Shown here: piece after piece, positions 47,266 to 57,635 of the stretch
How the letters are laid out: every line of letters begins with the position of its first letter
Numbering within the stretch: position 1 is the first letter of the stretch
Source: Nymphaea colorata
Lineage: Eukaryota; Streptophyta; Magnoliopsida; Nymphaeales; Nymphaeaceae
Assembly (NCBI RefSeq): GCF_008831285.2
Contig: NC_045147.1
Location: 21,654,981 to 21,718,980 of the forward strand
Reading direction: 5' to 3'
Length of the DNA: 64,000 nucleotides
Translations under genes and position numbers: made by a program
The notes under the pieces: model-generated
Databases searched by the model: none
Seen by the model: only the letters and a program-made list of their open reading frames with translations
Told to the model about the DNA's origin: nothing

Positions 47266-49345
47266 AAAAGATGGTAAAAAAGATTAACATATTATATTTT
47301 AATTAGAACAAAAAGAGTCCGATCTAGATCAGAGGTCTAATATAATCTAATGTTGAATTTGAGTTTTCGATACAAGGTTTGAATCAGAGGTTTAATCTAA
47401 TCAGTACGTGTTGGATTTAAATTTTGGATCTTGTGTCATGATCAAATGTATAATCGGATCCAATTTAGATGTTGAACTTGGATTTAATGCTAGGTTTGAA
47501 TCCATATTTCGCCTTTTGGCAAGCTGAGGAGTGCTCACTAAACATTTCCATACACAAGATCAAAGGACAATGTTGTGAAAATAGATCTTTGTCCAAAAAT
47601 AAAGATTTTGACTTTCCATGTAGACAATTATCAAATATGAAACCTTCAATACCAAATCTTTTAATGGGCCATCAAAGATACTCTACTAACACATGAACGT
47701 CTACATCTTTGATGTTAATGATTATGTCAATCTTTTGACAACAATATACCCAAAATAAATGGAGCTCTTCAAATAAAAGATGTCTCCTACAAGTACTAAT
47801 GGCATACAATTGCAATGAATCCTGACCTTTCAAAAGAGTTCTGACCTTTCAAGATGAGTCATGATCTTTCAAGAAAGTCTTGACCTTTCAAAAGAGTCCT
47901 GACGAGGTCAGGACTTTCTTGAAAGGTCAAGACTCATTATGAAAAAGTCAAGAAAGGTATCTTGGTTATATAAAAAGTAGTAATGCTAGTCAAGGTTCCT
48001 TCTTCCTGAGGAGCTCACGCTTCTGAGGAGCTCACGCTTCAGAAGCAGCTTGATCTTGCCTTCAAAACCATCACCAATCAACTTTTATGTTTCGTGATCT
48101 TGTGTCCAACATATAAATTTAATTAGAATACAATATTATAGCCATGATCTAAGATTTGGCAAAAATCAAAGATAATCATTTAGGAATTTGGATGAAAGAC
48201 CACATTTAGATTCTGTTGTAGATCACATGCTTTGGATCAAAGGCCTCATCTAACCCAGATTTGTTGTTGAATTCGAATTTGAGCTCTGTAATTTGGCCCT
48301 AGTCTAGATCATGGATGATCTGATTTAGATGTTGGATTTGGGTTTTCGATATAGGGTTTGAATCAAATGTCTAATCTTATAAGTTTTAAGTGTTGAATTT
48401 GAATTTTGGATCTAGTGTCTAGTCTTCAATACCAAAACTTTTAATGTGTCATCAAAGATATTCTTCTAACACATGAACGTCTATTTTTATTTTTTTTTGG
48501 TACATAAACGTCTACACATTTGGTGCTAACATTTTTACCAATCTTTGAGATCACAAACTCTTCAAATAATGGCCATCACTTTTCAAAACCATCCCCAATC
48601 AACTTTTATGTTAGTGATCTTGTTTCCAACATATAAATCTGATTATAAAACAATATCATAGTCATGAACCAAGATTTGGCAAAACATCAAAGATAATCAA
48701 ATGATAATTAGGATGAACGACCACATTTAGATTCTATTGTAGATCACATGCATTGGATCAAAGGTCTCATCTAACCCAGATTTGTTGTTGAATTCGGATT
48801 TGAGCTCTGCAATTTGGATTAGTGGTCTAATCCAATCCAGTTTAAATGTTGAATTTGAGTTTCAAACCCCGATCTAGATCAAAGGTCTAATCTGGTCTGA
48901 TTTAGATGTTGGATTTGGATTTTCGATACAGAGTTTGGATCATGTTGGATTTGGATTTTAGATCTAGTGTCTTGATATCATGTTTAGATGTTGAACTTGG
49001 ATTTAATGCTAGATCAAAGCACAATTTTAACTTTCCATGTACACAATTATCAAACATGAAATCTTCAATACCAAATCATTTAATGGGACATCAAAGATAT
49101 TCTTGTAACACATGAATGTCTACATCTTTGATGCTAACGTTTAGGAAAATCCTTTGACAACATTATACCCAAAATAGATGGAGATCAGAAACTATTCAAA
49201 TAATAGACATCTCCTTCGCCCAACATTTATTTGATGCAAAAGCAATATCATAGTCATGATTCAAGATTCAAGATTTGGTCAGCCTCAAAGATAATCTGAT
49301 GGATATTTGGATGACCAAAGGTTTAATCTAATCTACATTTGTTGA
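47266..49345. repeat. Degenerate repeat array including a 0.52-kb tandem duplication
   Basis: Words such as GATTTAGATGTTGAATTTGG, AATCAAAGGTCTAATC and CATCAAAGATATTCT recur throughout. The clearest unit is a tandem pair: 48065-48586 and 48587-49110 share CCAATCAACTTTTATGTT, AGATTTGGCAAAA, GATCACATGC and AACCCAGATTTGTTGTTGAA in order, about 521 bp apart. A third part-copy lies at about 49230-49320. A separate conserved block, CTTCAATACCAAA followed by CATCAAAGATA and ACACATGAACGTCTAC, appears near 47643, 48425 and 49065. No coding sequence is recognisable and I cannot assign it to a named family. Confidence 0.65.
47824..47940. repeat. 20-bp tandem repeats ending in a 26-bp hairpin
   Basis: Four consecutive 19-20 bp units of the form TCxTGAxCTTTCAAxAxGAG span about 47820-47897. 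They are followed by an inverted copy. The arms 47878-47903 and 47907-47932 match at 24 of 26 positions, with only GAG as loop (TCCTGAC-GAG-GTCAGGA at the tip). Such a hairpin would fold strongly as RNA or as single-stranded DNA. Confidence 0.8.
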
Positions 49346-52330
49346 TTTTGAGCTATTCTAGGCTCAATACTTCCATACATTCATTTTTTTATTGCCACAT
49401 TCTTAGCGGCCCAATCATTTACACTCTTACAATGACCATTTAAAGCTAGTTGTCTTTCATCCCCATCCAAAGTTCTTTCTTCTCCATTTCTAATTTTAAT
49501 CAATTTAGAATATGATTGAAAAGAAGCACCTCTAATGTAGCCCCAAGGATGTCCTTCCTTGATATGCATCTCAAGACACTTTCATCCCATGGAATTGGCT
49601 TCATCTTATTTGAACTATCACATGGTTCCCACCATCAATGTTGCTCTTGGAATCTTACATTGCACAAGCTTTTCGACTTGATCAAGTCCAATTTTTAGTT
49701 TAACTTTAAAAATGAGTTTTGAACGAACAAGTTATACTATTTTATTTCAAGAATTTCTTCAAAGAGTTGGTGATCATTAGAGTCTTAAAATGAGGAAATA
49801 GTCAACAATATCCATGAGAATCTCCACCAAAAGATCAGCTCCAAAACTGTCCAATAGCATGTAAATGTGGATCCCATTCTATCAATGTGAAAACTGCCAC
49901 ACATCTTTCTAGATGGCAATTGACATACAATGATAGAAATATGGGACAAGCAAGATCTAGCCTTCTTGTGCTTGTAGATATACTTTGGACAAACCCCTTG
50001 CTTATTGAGGAAATCTTAAATGATGGAATCATCATCCAAAATCTCCATCATTTGATGATAATGCTCCATTGATAGTAAACCACCATCTTAATACCTTCCG
50101 CAGGAGAAAGACATATCTTCAAGAAAAGGGGGAGGAAGACCTAATTGTTGAAAAATTTTGGGTGGAAATAACACCCCGTCCAAGCTAGTCCATTGATAAC
50201 AAACCATTCTCTTGATACCTTCTACACATGTCTTGATAGAACTCTCTTTGCTCACCCCAACTAGCTTAGTCAAACCTTCTGCACCACTAGGCTATACTAC
50301 CTAGGTCAACCTTATACGTAGTACATTACCCTTTTGTTAAGATGGTTGTGTGGTTGTGAAAGTTTAATGATCCTAATAATAATATTTTATTGATAAAATA
50401 CTGAACTTGATTATTTAAAAATTCAAAAAGGCATCAATGATGTCAGCATAGCAAAACCTTATGAGATATTGCACAAGTAAAAAACAATAATAAGAGAGCA
50501 ATGATTACCATTACCAAATGCAAGGGATAGCCCATTGGTCTGCAATCAAAAACTAGTAGTCATGGGTTTAGATTGTCGGTCAAGTCCATTGGATAGACCC
50601 AGTTGGCACTTACAATGGGGTCATTAGGTCGACATTTAGGATATTGGATGTTAACGAAGGGTTTTCCCTAGAGTGAGGGATTGCTCTAATCGGGGATTAG
50701 GGATTTAATGTGTGTTGTTGATAGGTTTTCTTGTAAGAAGTGAGTAGAAGTAGCTGAAGGCCCAAAAACACAACTCTGATCTGAAAACACCTCTTGTTCC
50801 TACATGTCCCCAAGTTCCCAGGTCTTGTTATGAATTATGTCCACAAGGCTAAAAAAAAAAGATAGAAGCAAAGGACAAAAATTAGAAGACGGTCATCTTC
50901 CTGCCCTCTAACAGCTTATAAGCAGTGCCAAGAAGAAAATGTTTTTAAAACCCATGGGAGGATTCTAAAAGCCTTTTTCAAGCTTAGAAGTAAAAAAATT
51001 GAGCACTGAATTCATGCAAAGTCTAATATTTAACAGTAGATAAAAATCTGAGGCTCAAGATTCAGACACAAAGCAAAACATGCCAACATGCTTATCGCAC
51101 ACAAACAAGAACATTCTAACGAAATCTTTTTTTAACACAAGATGATCATGTAAGCATGGAAGAAATGCTTCAGTTAATTTGATCTGATGGATGTGATCTA
51201 AGGAGTGATAAAAGTGAGTTAGAAGTACTCAACCAACATAATTACCTGATGGAGATGGATATATTCTCAACTGCTTGGATTCTGAACTTGCCGGTTTGAT
51301 CATGAACTATATATTAAAACATGATCTACAAAATAATTCTATTGTACAAAAGAAGCACTTACACCTTCATACACAAGTTGTTATGTGACATTCACTGTTA
51401 AATTCTTGAATATATGAAGAAAGAATTTGCAAAAAAATAGTAAAAGTAAAAGATGAAAACCCTAGTACAAACTTTTTCAAAATGCATCCTTTTCATTTTT
51501 ATAATAAGTTGGAGGATATGAACAGTAATACTAACATGTTTCACTCAATTCGTAATAGATCATAACCCTGGCATTTAGGCTCTTTATTGCATGTTGGCTT
51601 TTGGCATCTCAAGGCTTGAGTAAATATATATCAAAACCATGTAAATTCCATCTATATAATACAAATTTGTCTCATGGCACAATCATACAAAAATTAAGAA
51701 TTCAAAATTTCAAATAATTGAGAAAAACATGATATCACTTCCAAAATATCATGACAAAAGATAGAGAAACATTGCTATGATTTGGTCCCGAAAAACTCCT
51801 ACATCTACTTTCACATCATTTAGGCAAAAGAAGGACATACGAGAATGAAATTTTGAAAAAGTCAACAAAATTACAGACATTTAGCCAAAAAGGCTAAATA
51901 AAAAATGATATTTTGCAAATGTTAGCAATACAAGTGACTAAAACTAATATAGAGCAGACCACACCATTTTATGAAAAAGTGAGCACCTCAATCCCTTAGA
52001 TGTTCATTATTGTGCTCATATACTAAATCATTGCAAGTCAAAATAAGATGCAGTAATTTTAAGTAAAAAGAAAACGAAGCAAAAACCAACGACACGAAAA
52101 ATACACTAACTTGTTCATGATATTGAGCATTTTTCCATATGCTTCACATGAGGTGAAGCATGTGTTGCAGGTAACAATTGGGGCAAATCTTGGACATACA
52201 GCATTTTGTAAGCTACCAATAAAGGGGACAGTAATTTGCCTAATTTTCAAAAAATTTTCATGAGATAATTGAACTGAGCACCATGAATTTTCTCTAAATC
52301 TTTCCTTGGTATGCTTTATAGTGCTTAAGG
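49346..52330. other. 3 kb without a recognised gene
   Basis: Several short frames occur on the minus strand between 49381 and 50273. A phrase of about 40 bases (CCATTGATARYAAACCA then TTGATACCTTC or TAATACCTTC) is present twice, at about 50069 and 50191. No family is recognisable. The rest is AT-rich with no structure that I can name. Confidence 0.4.
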
Positions 52331-52415
52331 GACTGTATAACAGATGCATACAGTAGTCCACTATATGCAGATAAAAGGGCAAAATGATTCAGCCAGCCAG
52401 GAATCTAACAGTTAC

Positions 52416-52546
52416 CTCTGTAATGTGTTCCAATTCAGACGTGCTTGGACAACTTTCATGATGCTCAATACTCCAGCAATAAAACATAGTATCATGAGAC
52501 CATCAAGCATCCTTGACACTGAATTGATATTAAATTTGACAAATAT
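52416..52546 (-). pseudogene. Decayed duplicate of one GCP4 exon
   Basis: The stretch about 52340-52620 matches about 58549-58850, which contains the GCP4 exon encoding YLSALISQSFLDIGSVSRIL. Splice-like borders remain on both sides (CCACAG at the right and GAGGTAAC at the left in minus-strand reading). The copy is 131 bases between them where the real exon has 154. Several small deletions break the frame, including loss of most of the SQSFLDIGS part. Flanking intron sequence, such as TATATGCAGATAAAAGG and AATTCAACTAATCCAATTGA, was copied too, so this is a DNA-level duplication and not a processed copy. Confidence 0.82.
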
Positions 52547-52978
52547 CTGTGGACAAAAGTCTCACATATAACCAATTCAACTAATCCAATTGATTAAGCA
52601 AGCAGATGTACAACACAAAAATCTCAGCCATAAAGAAAATCTATGATAGAACTAACTTTAAAAAAGAGAAAAACAAAAAAACGAGAAAGGACAGGAAAAC
52701 CATGATAAATATATTTTTCACATTTTTTTGAAAAGACATTGTTTTGGGTTTTTTCCATTTTTACCATTTTCCTTGTTAATATCGCAATATTTTTTGGCGT
52801 GATACAGATTATTGGCATCAGTTACAATGAAAAGGGCATGGAGTCCATACTTGGTTATGATTACGACATCAATGAACTTAATTACTTTATGATCCATAAA
52901 AATAATAGGTACCAAAAAGTAATTAGCCGGAGGAAAAAATGGTTCAGTAACAGCGGCCAAAATTATGTGCCTTTTTCA

Positions 52979-53115
52979 ACAGGGCCGGAGCCAGGAGGGG
53001 AGGCAGGGGCCAGGCCACGGCTCCACTCAAATTTTGAAAACTAAAATTTTACCTGTTAGTATCTTTAAAAATTTTGCCCCAGTTAAAATTTCGAAAACTA
53101 TAATTGGGCCCTACG
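52979..53115. mobile_element. hAT-like fragment with a single recognisable end
   Basis: CAGGGCCGGAGCCAGGAGGGG closely resembles the terminal repeats of the longer elements at 14336 and 55560, and is followed by AATTTTGAAAACTAAAATTTT-type AT-rich sequence. I could not find a matching right end or target duplication. It is probably a truncated or eroded member of the same group. Confidence 0.4.
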
Positions 53116-53759
53116 GAAACAAATTTCAAAAGTTGTATTTCATTGATGCATCCGCTTGAATTTTTGGTTTCTGCCACTTTGATGTATGATTCGTAAGAAA
53201 TGTTCTTGAGATAAAAAATGTTCGTCAAACAATAAACCATGCACCATCATCTCACGCTTATACCCGTATCGCTTAGAAATAGACAGCCAATAGCGAACAA
53301 GATGCAACGAAGTAATTCGTCGTCATAAATATACCATAATACCAATTTAAAAATAAAAATTAAACAGCGTCATCCGATAGTCGCTGGGTTGGTAAAATTC
53401 ACGTTCTAACAAACAGAAGAGTAAACGTGTAGAAATCAGTGAGCTCTACATCAATTTTGGAAAATAACGGCAACGCCGAAATTATACAAGACTTTACAAC
53501 AACCTACAATTCATGAAATTCTTTTGATCGTGACTCCAAGACAACAAAAAAGTGAAAATTGCAGACTGAACAAGATCCGTAGACGACGTACTATAAAAGT
53601 CATGAGCTGTTAAAAGGAGACGAATATCAGACAACCTAAGCACCTGCCAATTAAAAGCATGAAGTGAAGCCGCAAAAAATGATGCGTGAAAAAAATGGAA
53701 AGCATGCAACAATACAAGAAAAAAGAAGAAGCAACAAAACGGAAGGGGAAAAAATCGAA

Positions 53760-54049
53760 GACGGATGATCACCTCTTCTCCCTCCCCGTCGTCCTCCGTC
53801 TCGCTCCTCTTTCCATCTCCATGCACATCCGCGCCCTCGACCGATTCATTGACCATCACCTCGTCTTCTTCCTCACCGGGACCAGCCGTCCTACCCACCG
53901 CCTCGATCTCCTCCTCGTCCTCCTCTTCCGCGACCGCAGCTTCCTCCTCCTCCTCCCCCTCGGACGATCCGCCATCGGATCCATCGCGGGAAGGGTGTTT
54001 CCTCCTCCTCCTCGTCGGACAACGGCCGGGATTTATTGGAATTGGCCAT
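53760..54049 (-). pseudogene. Orphan first exon resembling an ISWI chromatin remodeller N terminus
   Basis: The minus strand reads GCTAGGGTTTCCGCC followed by ATG at 54049 and MANSNKSRPLSDEEEEE. In another frame it continues as the acidic stretch SSEGEEEEEAAVAEEEDEEE and IEAVGRTAGPGEEEDEVMV. The order matches ISWI-type remodellers (CHR11/CHR17), where a short start is followed by DEEELEAVARSxGSDD. The ATG frame and the acidic frame differ, so translation from the ATG leaves the acidic frame and stops early. The exon ends at a donor-like GAG/GTGATC. No ATPase or SANT/SLIDE exons follow to the left in the 9 kb before the remorin gene. I read it as a truncated or frame-broken copy; a low-complexity acidic protein of another family is possible. 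Confidence 0.5.
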
Positions 54050-54165
54050 GGCGGAAACCCTAGCGAACTCAGAAAGAAAACCCTCCCGATCGGAGGAAAA
54101 GAGAGGGAAATCGGGAGTCGATCGATCCCATTCCCTCGCACTCGTCTAACACAAGGCTGGACTGG

Positions 54166-54173
54166 TATTTATA
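54166..54173 (-). promoter_or_regulatory. TATA box upstream of the ISWI-like exon
   Basis: The minus strand reads CTATAAATACC, a consensus plant TATA box, 117 bases upstream of the ATG at 54049. This would give a leader of about 85-90 bases ending in TAGGGTTT, a telo-box often found in 5' leaders of growth-related plant genes. The promoter therefore looks intact even though the frame is not. Confidence 0.55.
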
Positions 54174-55551
54174 GCTGGGCTGATACTCTGGGAAAAATAC
54201 AAATTATTTGTTGAAGTACTTCCCGCCAAATGCCTCCTTCTGGTAGACCATGAATGCGGGAATCGCGTCGTCGCTATCCGATTCGAACCGTGAACCCGAC
54301 ACGACCAACCGGTGGGTCCGCGGGTCCGGCCCCATCCTTATCGGGTTCGGGTTGAGCTCGTTAGTTACCCGGACCTGTTCCTCCGACTCGGACCCTACAT
54401 GCACCACCTTGGTTTATCATCAAGTCCGGTTTGGATATTGATGCTATCGGATTTTTTTCTACTGGACCCGACCATAGTATTCCAGACATCATCATAGATC
54501 CAATGCCCTTCTCGTCGTTTGCTTTGGCAGAAGCCATTCGAACATTTTTTAACTCCGGCTAGATTTTCCATATAAGAAAATAACCTATCAATTCTTAATA
54601 TCTTATTCCTCCTTTTCTTCTTCCAGCAGCGAGGAGCATAGCGTAGCTAAACAACCTTTCAATTCTTATTTTCCCCTTTTTCTTTTATAACATTATACTG
54701 CCTGTTATTTAAGGTAAATGTTATACTGCCTGTTATTGAAGGTTATGAAAGGCAGCCCCATAGGAGGTTTATGCTTTCATACCTGCCACTTTATCCCTTT
54801 TATGGGATGCATATAACTCATTAAATACCATTGTTATGATAAATATAAGATCCATAACTCCAATGCTTGTATGCAGTTGCCCACACCAGTCTCACAAAAT
54901 TAATTTATTATATATGTTAATATTTTGATATATTTAATTGTTATACATGAGTGTTCCCACCAGAAAAAATGGCTCCACTAGTGCTTGTATGTGGTTTGGG
55001 GGTTCATTTGTGTTTCTACATGCAACACAGTTTGAACTTACTTAAAGAATCATGTCCCTAGTGCTTAATTAAACCAAGTTTGAAGTTCGTTGGATCGAAC
55101 CAAATTACACTTGCTACTTGTTTAACGGTTTCTCCCTGCATCCAGATTTAAATTTAAATCGCATTTAATACAATTTTGAAGACAGTTTGCGTTGAAGAGG
55201 AGGGGGCATACAGATTTAGCATTGTATGGCACCAAAAACGCAACTAAGCCAAAGTGTGATATTTATTGTGTAAAAAAACAAGAAAAAAAGTGCAATCGAG
55301 CAATTGCTACAAAGTCCAACTTGATGGATGTGGATCCAAACTATCAAATCGACAGTTGGCAATAGTTTAGACTTGTCAGGCAGGTTAAACATAATCTGAT
55401 GCAGCTAATGAAAAAGAATGTTTTTATGTAACACCCCAAATGTTTAGTTTTGTATTGAAGATTGTGAGGAATCTTCAAGGGTTTATAAAGGGGGTCATTA
55501 TCATAGATGGTTGTCTTGGTTTTTAACCTTTTCAAGGTCAAAACTGAAATT
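54174..55551. other. Intergenic DNA
   Basis: About 54240-54480 is rich in CGGGTCCGG, CGGGTTCGGG and GGACCC words. A 27-bp unit containing ATGTTATACTGCCTGTTATT is repeated in tandem near 54687-54745. The remainder is AT-rich without a gene. Confidence 0.45.
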
Positions 55552-55559
55552 GCTAGAGG

Positions 55560-56377
55560 CAGTAGCGAAGCCAGAAAATTTTGGCTATGGGGCACTAGTA
55601 TATAGTATGTTAAAAAAAATTTAAACTAAAATATATGTTGTTTTAAAAATAAAGCAAATAAAACATATTAAATTGTCTGATTTAAACCAACAAAACAATC
55701 TATATTTCATGAAAACAACCTAACAAAATATAATATATTAGACATTAGACAAAAGCAACAAAGTGACAAAAAAAAACGAGGGAGAACTGAGAAGATAAAC
55801 CCTACCGAAAGTCCCCCAATGTGGAACAAGACTGCGCATGTGAGAATCGAGATCCGGCCACCGGGCGCTTGCACAAAAATCAGACCAAGAGCGTTGAAAT
55901 TTGCAAAAGGATGGAAAAATGAAAAAATCTAACACATTCGAAGAAGAAACGATTCAATCATTCAAGAACACGAAGAAGAATCACCTGGCGCCCGCTGCCT
56001 TGCCGGCTGCTGGCTGCTGCAGACTTGCCACCCTTGGACCTTGCCCTACGCCGTTTCGTGGCTTGGGCGCTTCACCCCTTCGGCCTTCCCCTTTTTGAGT
56101 TTTGAAGAATTTGGGTGTGATGGGCAGGCTGACTGTTTTAAGTTTCTTGGTGAAGCTGGATAGCTCATCGCATGGGCAACTCGGCGTCAATACTCGCGTG
56201 ACTCGTGAGGCTCCATTTCACATGATGATTTTGGGTGTGATGGGCAGGCCGGCTGCTACTGCTGGACCCGATCCGTTTCTGGCATGGGCAACCCGGCATC
56301 AACAAGATGATTTACTTGTTATGTTATGTCAACAAGCAAATCCTGCCCACGTCAGCCCCACGCTGACTTCGCTACTG
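55560..56377. mobile_element. Non-autonomous hAT-type element with perfect 8-bp target duplication (818 bp)
   Basis: Starts CAGTAGCGAAGCCAG and ends, reverse-complemented, CAGTAGCGAAGTCAG (14 of 15 identical). GCTAGAGG flanks both sides (55552-55559 and 56378-56385). Inside, TTTTGGGTGTGATGGGCAGG occurs twice, about 120 bp apart (near 56109 and 56229). No transposase is encoded. The termini differ from the element at 14336 (CAGTGGTGGAGCCAG) but are plainly the same kind. The perfect duplication suggests a fairly recent insertion. Confidence 0.9.
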
Positions 56378-56385
56378 GCTAGAGG

Positions 56386-57635
56386 GTGGGTTGGAATCCG
56401 CCGAACCAGGGGCCTGAACCCAGGAGTGGATCAGGTTGTTATATTTTCCATATTGTTATATTACTTAACTTTTGCACCATAAGCCAAGAAAATTATTTTT
56501 TGAGTTAGGCTCTAAATTATCAAAAACTTGGGTTAATGAAATAAAAAAAGTTCATGTGGGTTGGTTGGTAGCAGCATATTTATACTAAATAATATTAAAT
56601 TCCAGTTAAACATTTTTATTAATAAGAAAATTTGGTTGGTAATTGTTTTATTAATTTTAAAAAGTCATGCAAAACGCCTAGGTACATGGAAAATTGGATA
56701 TGTTGGACATATTAATTAACAAATAACAAATGCTGGAAGATTACGCCAAAAAAAGGGCAACGGTAAAACTTGATATATGTTCACCCTGTTTTAGAGGGCA
56801 AAATAAACACTTTCCACTGACGCAATAAATTTAAGTGTTACGTGTGCTTTCAGTTTTAATCAATCATTTAGACTTGTTATCTCTCTCTCTCTCTCTCTCC
56901 CATCCCCAAAACCATGGCCTGGCTCATCAATGCGCTGTAATTTGCCTTCTTAGTCAGTGGTGCGACTACTTTCGAGGAAAGAACCGATTGTTCGGTTGGA
57001 AGCCTCTCGCATGAGCCTCCGAAGTTGGGGGTTAGTTATGATTCATGTTCTGCACCGCACATGTTATGCACCGCACCTCATACGAGGTCCTCTCGAATTG
57101 CAGCTTTCCATGAGAGGATTTTGTGGACTTGATTGTTCGCAGAAATAACGGCAGTTTTGAGCTGGTAAAGGACGAGGCTTCAGATCCTCTTGCTCACAGG
57201 GTCCAATTTTCGTCTAAATCTTGATGCCTTGTTTGTCTTTGATCCAGCAGAATAAAGAGACCAAAAACAAACAAAACGCTTTAGTGAATCATCTATTTCT
57301 TATGAGTTGCATTGTGATTTTGCTGCTTAAAAATATGAAAAGAAAACAAGCAAGAACGAAGAAAGTATTCATATACCAAATGACATCAGTTTGTTCACAT
57401 GATTTTTTTTTCCTGAATTTATTATTAAACATGCCCAACTGTAAAACTCCACTGGTCGAACACCAAATCTTGCATTAATCACAAGCCATGTACAATCACA
57501 GTTTTACTTGTTTGTGCTTCTAGGCTTTTAGCGCATCAGAAATACATACAAGAAATCAGATCCTCTCTGATGGCAAATAACATCCAGGAGTAAAAGCCAT
57601 GAGATCCAAAACACTAAAGCATATGATATATGGGA
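56386..57635. other. Spacer with (CT)n tract and a possible decayed secreted-protein frame
   Basis: A (CT)n run at 56880-56899 precedes ATGGCCTGGCTCATC at 56913 (plus strand). A frame with a few interruptions then runs to about 57220: MAWLINAL, stop, FAFLVSGATTF resembles a signal peptide. In a neighbouring frame DLIVRRNNGSFELVKDEASD reads like real protein. I do not recognise the family. It may be a relic of a small secreted-protein gene or chance. The right end is the 3' flank of GCP4. Confidence 0.3.

Noticed and set aside
47200-49345. LTR retrotransposon as an explanation of the repeat field
   Set aside because: No reverse transcriptase, integrase, gag-like text, primer-binding site or TG...CA paired terminal repeats could be recognised. 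The longest direct repeat is tandem, not terminal.
49381-50273. Minus-strand frames as a decayed gene
   Set aside because: The frames are short, mutually out of phase and carry no family motif. The repeated phrase at 50069 and 50191 is noted, but no function can be supported.
50520-50700. Possible tRNA-derived SINE (AGCCCATTGGTCTGC ... GGGTTTAGATTGTC)
   Set aside because: The internal promoter boxes are too degenerate and no flanking duplication was found.
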